Below are positions 7,431-9,784 of a DNA stretch of 9,784 nucleotides, one piece after another. How positions within the stretch are numbered: the stretch's first letter is position 1; every line of letters begins with the position of its first letter. The position numbers and the translations under genes are program-made. This DNA comes from Chitinophagales bacterium. Lineage in GTDB: Bacteria; Bacteroidota; Bacteroidia; Chitinophagales; UBA2359. The notes below the pieces were generated by a model. That model made no database searches, was not told the origin of the DNA, and saw nothing but the letters and a program-made list of their open reading frames with translations. The DNA lies in contig JAHDDN010000187.1 of NCBI GenBank assembly GCA_020629335.1, forward strand, positions 1-9,784, given 5' to 3'.

Positions 7431-8570
7431 TTAGTTTTCGCTTAGTATGGTAACTGTCATTGTTTGATTATGGAGTTCGCAATTGAACTCATCCGAGAAG
7501 GGAGATATTTCTCCATAGGAATAAAAACCAATCATAGGTGTTTTATTTCCTAACAAATCTGCGGTACTTTCTACTTCCTCTTCTACCATTTGGTCTAAGA
7601 CTAATTTTCTACCTACACAACTAATCAATATGGCAAGCTCTGGATTAGAATCTTTGATGACCATTTTAGCCCCTTCTGCTGCTTGGAATGCCGCATCTAT
7701 GATTCGATCATAATTGGCTCTCATCAATTGTACGGTAGCCCCTTCTGGAAGATCACCTGCAAATGTCATACTTTGGTCCTCTTCATTGACTGATAAGATC
7801 GTTCGAACCAATGGTTTTTTATCATCAGCCAACTGCATATTCAATGGGAATAATAAGCCAGATGCTGGTAATTCATCTGCTTTATCCCCTAAATACTTTT
7901 TATATAAGGCTAAGGCAGATTGACCATCTAACTCATACAATACATTATTCTCTGATTTGGTTACTCTACGTTTAGGACCAAATGGGTCCCAACCTCCTAC
8001 AGAACCAAATCCAACCTTAAATTGATCTCCATAGAAACCAATTCCTACTACATTACCACTAACTGGAGCATCATTTAGTCCAACCAATGTTTTCTCAAAT
8101 CTTGCCCCATCCCCTGCTAAACCTCCTGTAACAGAAATGCCATCACTCAAATCTTCATTGAGCCCTTTCACTAATTCACTCCCATTGATGAACTGACCAT
8201 CTGAGAATACCATTACGTGTTTTAATTTATCTTTTTTAAGGCGGGAAGTCATTTCTTTACCAAGCGCTAAACTGCTATCAAAATCTTTATGATTTAACTG
8301 CTCTACACAAATGTCAGTACGATCTAACTTAATAGCATTCAATACAATACTATCATCTTGTACATTGGTACCAATAATTTCTCCTGAAGTACTACAAATT
8401 ACAATTTGTGCATTGGGATAAAAAGACTGAATTTCTTTATAACGATCAGATTCCGCTAACAAATAGCGATTTCCAAATGCTAATACCAAATTAGCAGCTA
8501 TATTTTCAGTTTGAGAAGAACGATTTTGCCATTGAGTAGCTTGATTCCAACTTTTCTGTTGAGATTCCAT
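7431..8570 (-). CDS. FIST domain sensor protein (FIST_N + FIST_C), possible NosP-like
   Basis: A 379-residue soluble protein made of FIST_N (about 25-210) and FIST_C (about 215-360). Markers include ICSTSGEI near 58-65, HVMVFSDG 118-125, VTGGLAGDGARF 147-158 (the glycine-rich FIST signature), GWDPFGPKRRVTKS 193-206, and the C-terminal GFYSYGEISPF and CELHNQTMTV blocks. FIST domains are proposed to bind small ligands; NosP members of this family are described as haem-binding nitric-oxide sensors that regulate an adjacent kinase. Only three histidines are present (H94, H118, H367), so if haem is bound the candidate ligands are few. This is the first gene of the cluster, preceded by a good Bacteroidetes promoter (8645-8674), and lies 5 nt before HK1. 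Family assignment is strong; the NO role is inference. Confidence 0.92.
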   Translation of the reverse strand: MESQQKSWNQATQWQNRSSQTENIAANLVLAFGNRYLLAESDRYKEIQSFYPNAQIVICSTSGEIIGTNVQDDSIVLNAIKLDRTDICVEQLNHKDFDSSLALGKEMTSRLKKDKLKHVMVFSDGQFINGSELVKGLNEDLSDGISVTGGLAGDGARFEKTLVGLNDAPVSGNVVGIGFYGDQFKVGFGSVGGWDPFGPKRRVTKSENNVLYELDGQSALALYKKYLGDKADELPASGLLFPLNMQLADDKKPLVRTILSVNEEDQSMTFAGDLPEGATVQLMRANYDRIIDAAFQAAEGAKMVIKDSNPELAILISCVGRKLVLDQMVEEEVESTADLLGNKTPMIGFYSYGEISPFSDEFNCELHNQTMTVTILSEN

Positions 8571-8644
8571 ATGTTAATTTTGAGGTAGAAAACAATGTTG
8601 AACGATATTTACTTTTGAATAAAGCATGTAAAACTATACAAAAG

Positions 8645-8674
8645 CAAAATTAGAATTTTAAAAAACACCTACAA
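8645..8674 (-). promoter_or_regulatory. Bacteroidetes-type promoter of the FIST-kinase cluster
   Basis: On the minus strand, TTG (8672-8674) is followed after exactly 19 nt by TAATTTTG (8645-8652), a full match to the -7 consensus TAnnTTTG with the usual spacing from the -33 element. Transcription would begin near 8638, leaving a leader of about 65-70 nt before the FIST ATG (8568-8570). The large palindrome starts 8 bp upstream of the -33 element. Confidence 0.65.
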
Positions 8675-8681
8675 CTTCCTA

Positions 8682-8841
8682 AGGAACGTTTAAAAAATAA
8701 GATTGGCATTTGCAGCTAAATATTTTGTATCAAGACAAGGCGAAAAATGCAGCCGATGCAGCGCATCGGCAAGGCTTTTCAACGAAGTATTGGTACAAAA
8801 GATTAGTTGCTAAATGTGGAAATTATTTTTTAAACGTTCCT
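8682..8841. repeat. Large imperfect palindrome with conserved centre, between divergent promoters
   Basis: The 341-nt gap 8571-8911 holds no gene; this element occupies its middle. The arms 8682-8736 and 8787-8841 are each 55 nt; the outer 19 nt are perfectly complementary (AGGAACGTTTAAAAAATAA) and 40 of 55 positions pair without gaps. The 50-nt centre (8737-8786) starts AAGGC and ends AACGAA; GAAAA 8742-8746 pairs TTTTC 8776-8780, and GCCGATGC-AGC-GCATCGGC (8752-8770) is a perfect 8-bp triloop hairpin. Size and layout match 6233-6396 in the same orientation. It lies just upstream of the FIST promoter and about 37 nt before the presumed -7 box of the plus-strand gene, so it could insulate or modulate both. 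Confidence 0.85.
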
Positions 8842-8877
8842 AAAGATTACTGATACGAGAAAACTTTGAAATTGTTG

Positions 8878-8885
8878 TATCTTTA
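8878..8885 (+). promoter_or_regulatory. Possible -7 box of the secreted protein gene
   Basis: TATCTTTA fits the Bacteroidetes -7 consensus TAnnTTTG with one mismatch and lies 26 nt before the chosen ATG at 8912. No TTG is found 19-21 nt upstream; TTTG at 8865-8868 is too close. It is a weak call resting on one box and its position. Confidence 0.4.
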
Positions 8886-8911
8886 CCCAAAATTTCACAA
8901 AAAGTTTGCCA

Positions 8912-9661
8912 ATGAAGAATTTATTAGCCTTTATATATTTCTGGGGATTATTTATGACGTTTATTTATGCACAGAACCAAGAACCATGTTTTACAGAGAG
9001 TGTTCACGAAATTGATGAATCCTTAACTGTATTGATGCCCAATGCTTTTACGCCTAATAATGATGGAGTAAATGATTGTTTTCAATTGCTGTATGCTGGA
9101 GGAGTCGCTGAAATTGACATGAATATATATGACGAATTAGAAAACACTGTTTTCAGTACCACTGATCCGACAGAATTTTTTTGTTTAAATATAGAAGAAG
9201 ATACCCACTACAATGTAGATATTGATATTACTAGTATTTTAGGTAATACCGATACGGCCTGTATTGATTTATATGCACTTTTGTATGACGAATCTAGCAA
9301 TTGTATTCCTCACTCTTGTGACACATTGAAATTTTCCGACATGGGAAATTTTGATATTTATGGATTCTTTAACCCCACTAATGAAGTATGTTGTTTTGAA
9401 GGAACGCCCAATCAAGATATAGACCGTCATCTTTCTGTCAAATTATATCCTAACCCTGCTCATGAGCAACTATTTTTCACTCCTGATCACGCCCTTAATA
9501 ATGGCAGTATTCAGTTGTACAGTATCAATGGGGAATTGATAAAAAATCAGCCTTATATTCCTAATGAACCTTTACTTTTAAATGACGTAAAAAGTGGTAT
9601 GTACTGTCTAATATTAGAGGGGAATGAAGGAAGATTGGTGAGAAAAATCATTATTGATTAA
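8912..9661 (+). CDS. Small secreted Cys-rich protein with gliding-type motif and type IX secretion tail
   Basis: A 249-residue protein starting at ATG 8912 (MKNLLAFIYFWGLF..., likely cut IYA-QNQ after residue 20). An in-frame TTG at 8906 would add only Met-Pro before this and is less likely. Residues 41-82 carry LMPNAFTPNNDGVND...MNIYDELENTVF, the opening of the CHU_C/gliding-motility C-terminal domain. Residues about 172-249 form a type A Por-secretion tail (KLYPNPAHEQLFF, LYSINGELI, LKSGMY-like NDVKSGMYCL, VRKIIID at the end), which directs export through the type IX system and usually surface attachment or release. Between them lies an unassigned acidic region with Cys at 91, 117, 131, 136, 160 and 161; nine Cys in all after the signal peptide suggest disulphides. 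No enzyme motif is seen. It is divergent from the kinase cluster and followed 16 nt later by a long palindrome. Secretion is well supported; function is unknown. Confidence 0.85.
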   Translation: MKNLLAFIYFWGLFMTFIYAQNQEPCFTESVHEIDESLTVLMPNAFTPNNDGVNDCFQLLYAGGVAEIDMNIYDELENTVFSTTDPTEFFCLNIEEDTHYNVDIDITSILGNTDTACIDLYALLYDESSNCIPHSCDTLKFSDMGNFDIYGFFNPTNEVCCFEGTPNQDIDRHLSVKLYPNPAHEQLFFTPDHALNNGSIQLYSINGELIKNQPYIPNEPLLLNDVKSGMYCLILEGNEGRLVRKIIID

Positions 9662-9677
9662 TTAAATTGGGGCGCAT

Positions 9678-9751
9678 CCTTTCCTAATATTTTCATGCGA
9701 GGGCGGACACATAGGTCCGCCCCTACTGGCGCATGAAAATATTAGGAAAGG
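9678..9751. repeat. Nested palindrome after the secreted protein gene
   Basis: The outer arms 9678-9699 and 9730-9751 are perfect 22-bp inverted repeats (ending CATGCG/CGCATG). Inside, GGGCGGAC 9701-9708 pairs perfectly with GTCCGCCC 9715-9722 across the loop ACATAG. The inner part resembles a short palindrome (GGGCG..CACATAGGT..CGCCCCTAC) that I recall from intergenic DNA of several phyla, which would need a search to confirm. It begins 16 nt after the stop codon and could end transcription from either side, although no T-run follows on the plus strand. Confidence 0.75.
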
Positions 9752-9755
9752 TCGG

Positions 9756-9778
9756 GCTATCCGCTCTTATGTGGCTAT
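9756..9778 (+). repeat. Short dispersed repeat, copy 2, at the window edge
   Basis: This stretch matches the reverse complement of 1625-1647 at 22 of 23 positions and directly adjoins the nested palindrome. The sequence continues to 9784 (GCTACT, matching AGTAGC beside copy 1) and is cut by the window, so the full repeat length is unknown. Confidence 0.6.
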
Positions 9779-9784
9779 GCTACT

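Noticed and set aside
8906..8911. TTG at 8906 as the start of the secreted protein gene
   Set aside because: The ATG two codons later gives a standard MK signal peptide start, and the TTG adds only Met-Pro.

Overview
The window looks like chromosomal DNA of a member of the Bacteroidota, possibly a Saprospiraceae- or Lewinella-like marine or gliding bacterium; the family level is a guess. The grounds are AT-rich genes, secreted proteins cleaved at A-Q junctions, a Por-secretion (type IX) style tail together with a PNAFTPNNDGVND gliding-type motif, and a promoter matching the Bacteroidetes pattern TTG-N19-TAnnTTTG. No rRNA, tRNA, CRISPR array or transposase gene was seen.

Layout. At 136-1374 (minus) is an exported serine beta-lactamase-like protein whose catalytic residues all appear to be lost. 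At 1375-1688 is a GC-rich, fold-back, repeat-derived intergenic stretch. From 8570 down to 1689 a long minus-strand cluster encodes, in order of transcription, a FIST sensor protein, a cytoplasmic histidine kinase (HK1), a stand-alone Rcp1/CheY-like receiver, a second related kinase (HK2), a large hybrid protein (REC-PAS-HisKA-HATPase-REC-Hpt) and a DUF2461 protein. The joints are tight (5 nt between FIST and HK1, 28 nt between the receiver and HK2, stop directly abutting start between HK2 and the hybrid). The exception is HK1-receiver, where a 158-164 bp palindrome fills nearly the whole gap. A second palindrome of the same design separates the FIST promoter from a divergent plus-strand gene (8912-9661) for a small Cys-rich type IX-secreted protein. 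The window ends in a nested palindrome and a short repeat that recurs, inverted, near 1625.

How the genes may work together. FIST proteins are presumed cytoplasmic ligand sensors and some (NosP) are reported haem/NO sensors that control a neighbouring kinase. Here FIST could set the activity of HK1, whose N-terminus resembles that of FIST-associated kinases. HK1 and HK2 bracket a receiver that could be their shared phosphate acceptor. The hybrid adds two further receivers and an Hpt domain, so the cluster has all parts of a multistep phosphorelay. No DNA-binding, cyclic-di-GMP or other output domain is encoded, so the final target must lie elsewhere or be reached by protein contacts.

The most unusual non-coding signal is the pair of long palindromes (6233-6396 and 8682-8841). 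They share size, a 50-nt centre, a centred triloop hairpin and the same asymmetric internal motif (AC|AAGGC opposite AACGAA|GT), while their long arms are largely different in sequence yet self-complementary at each site.
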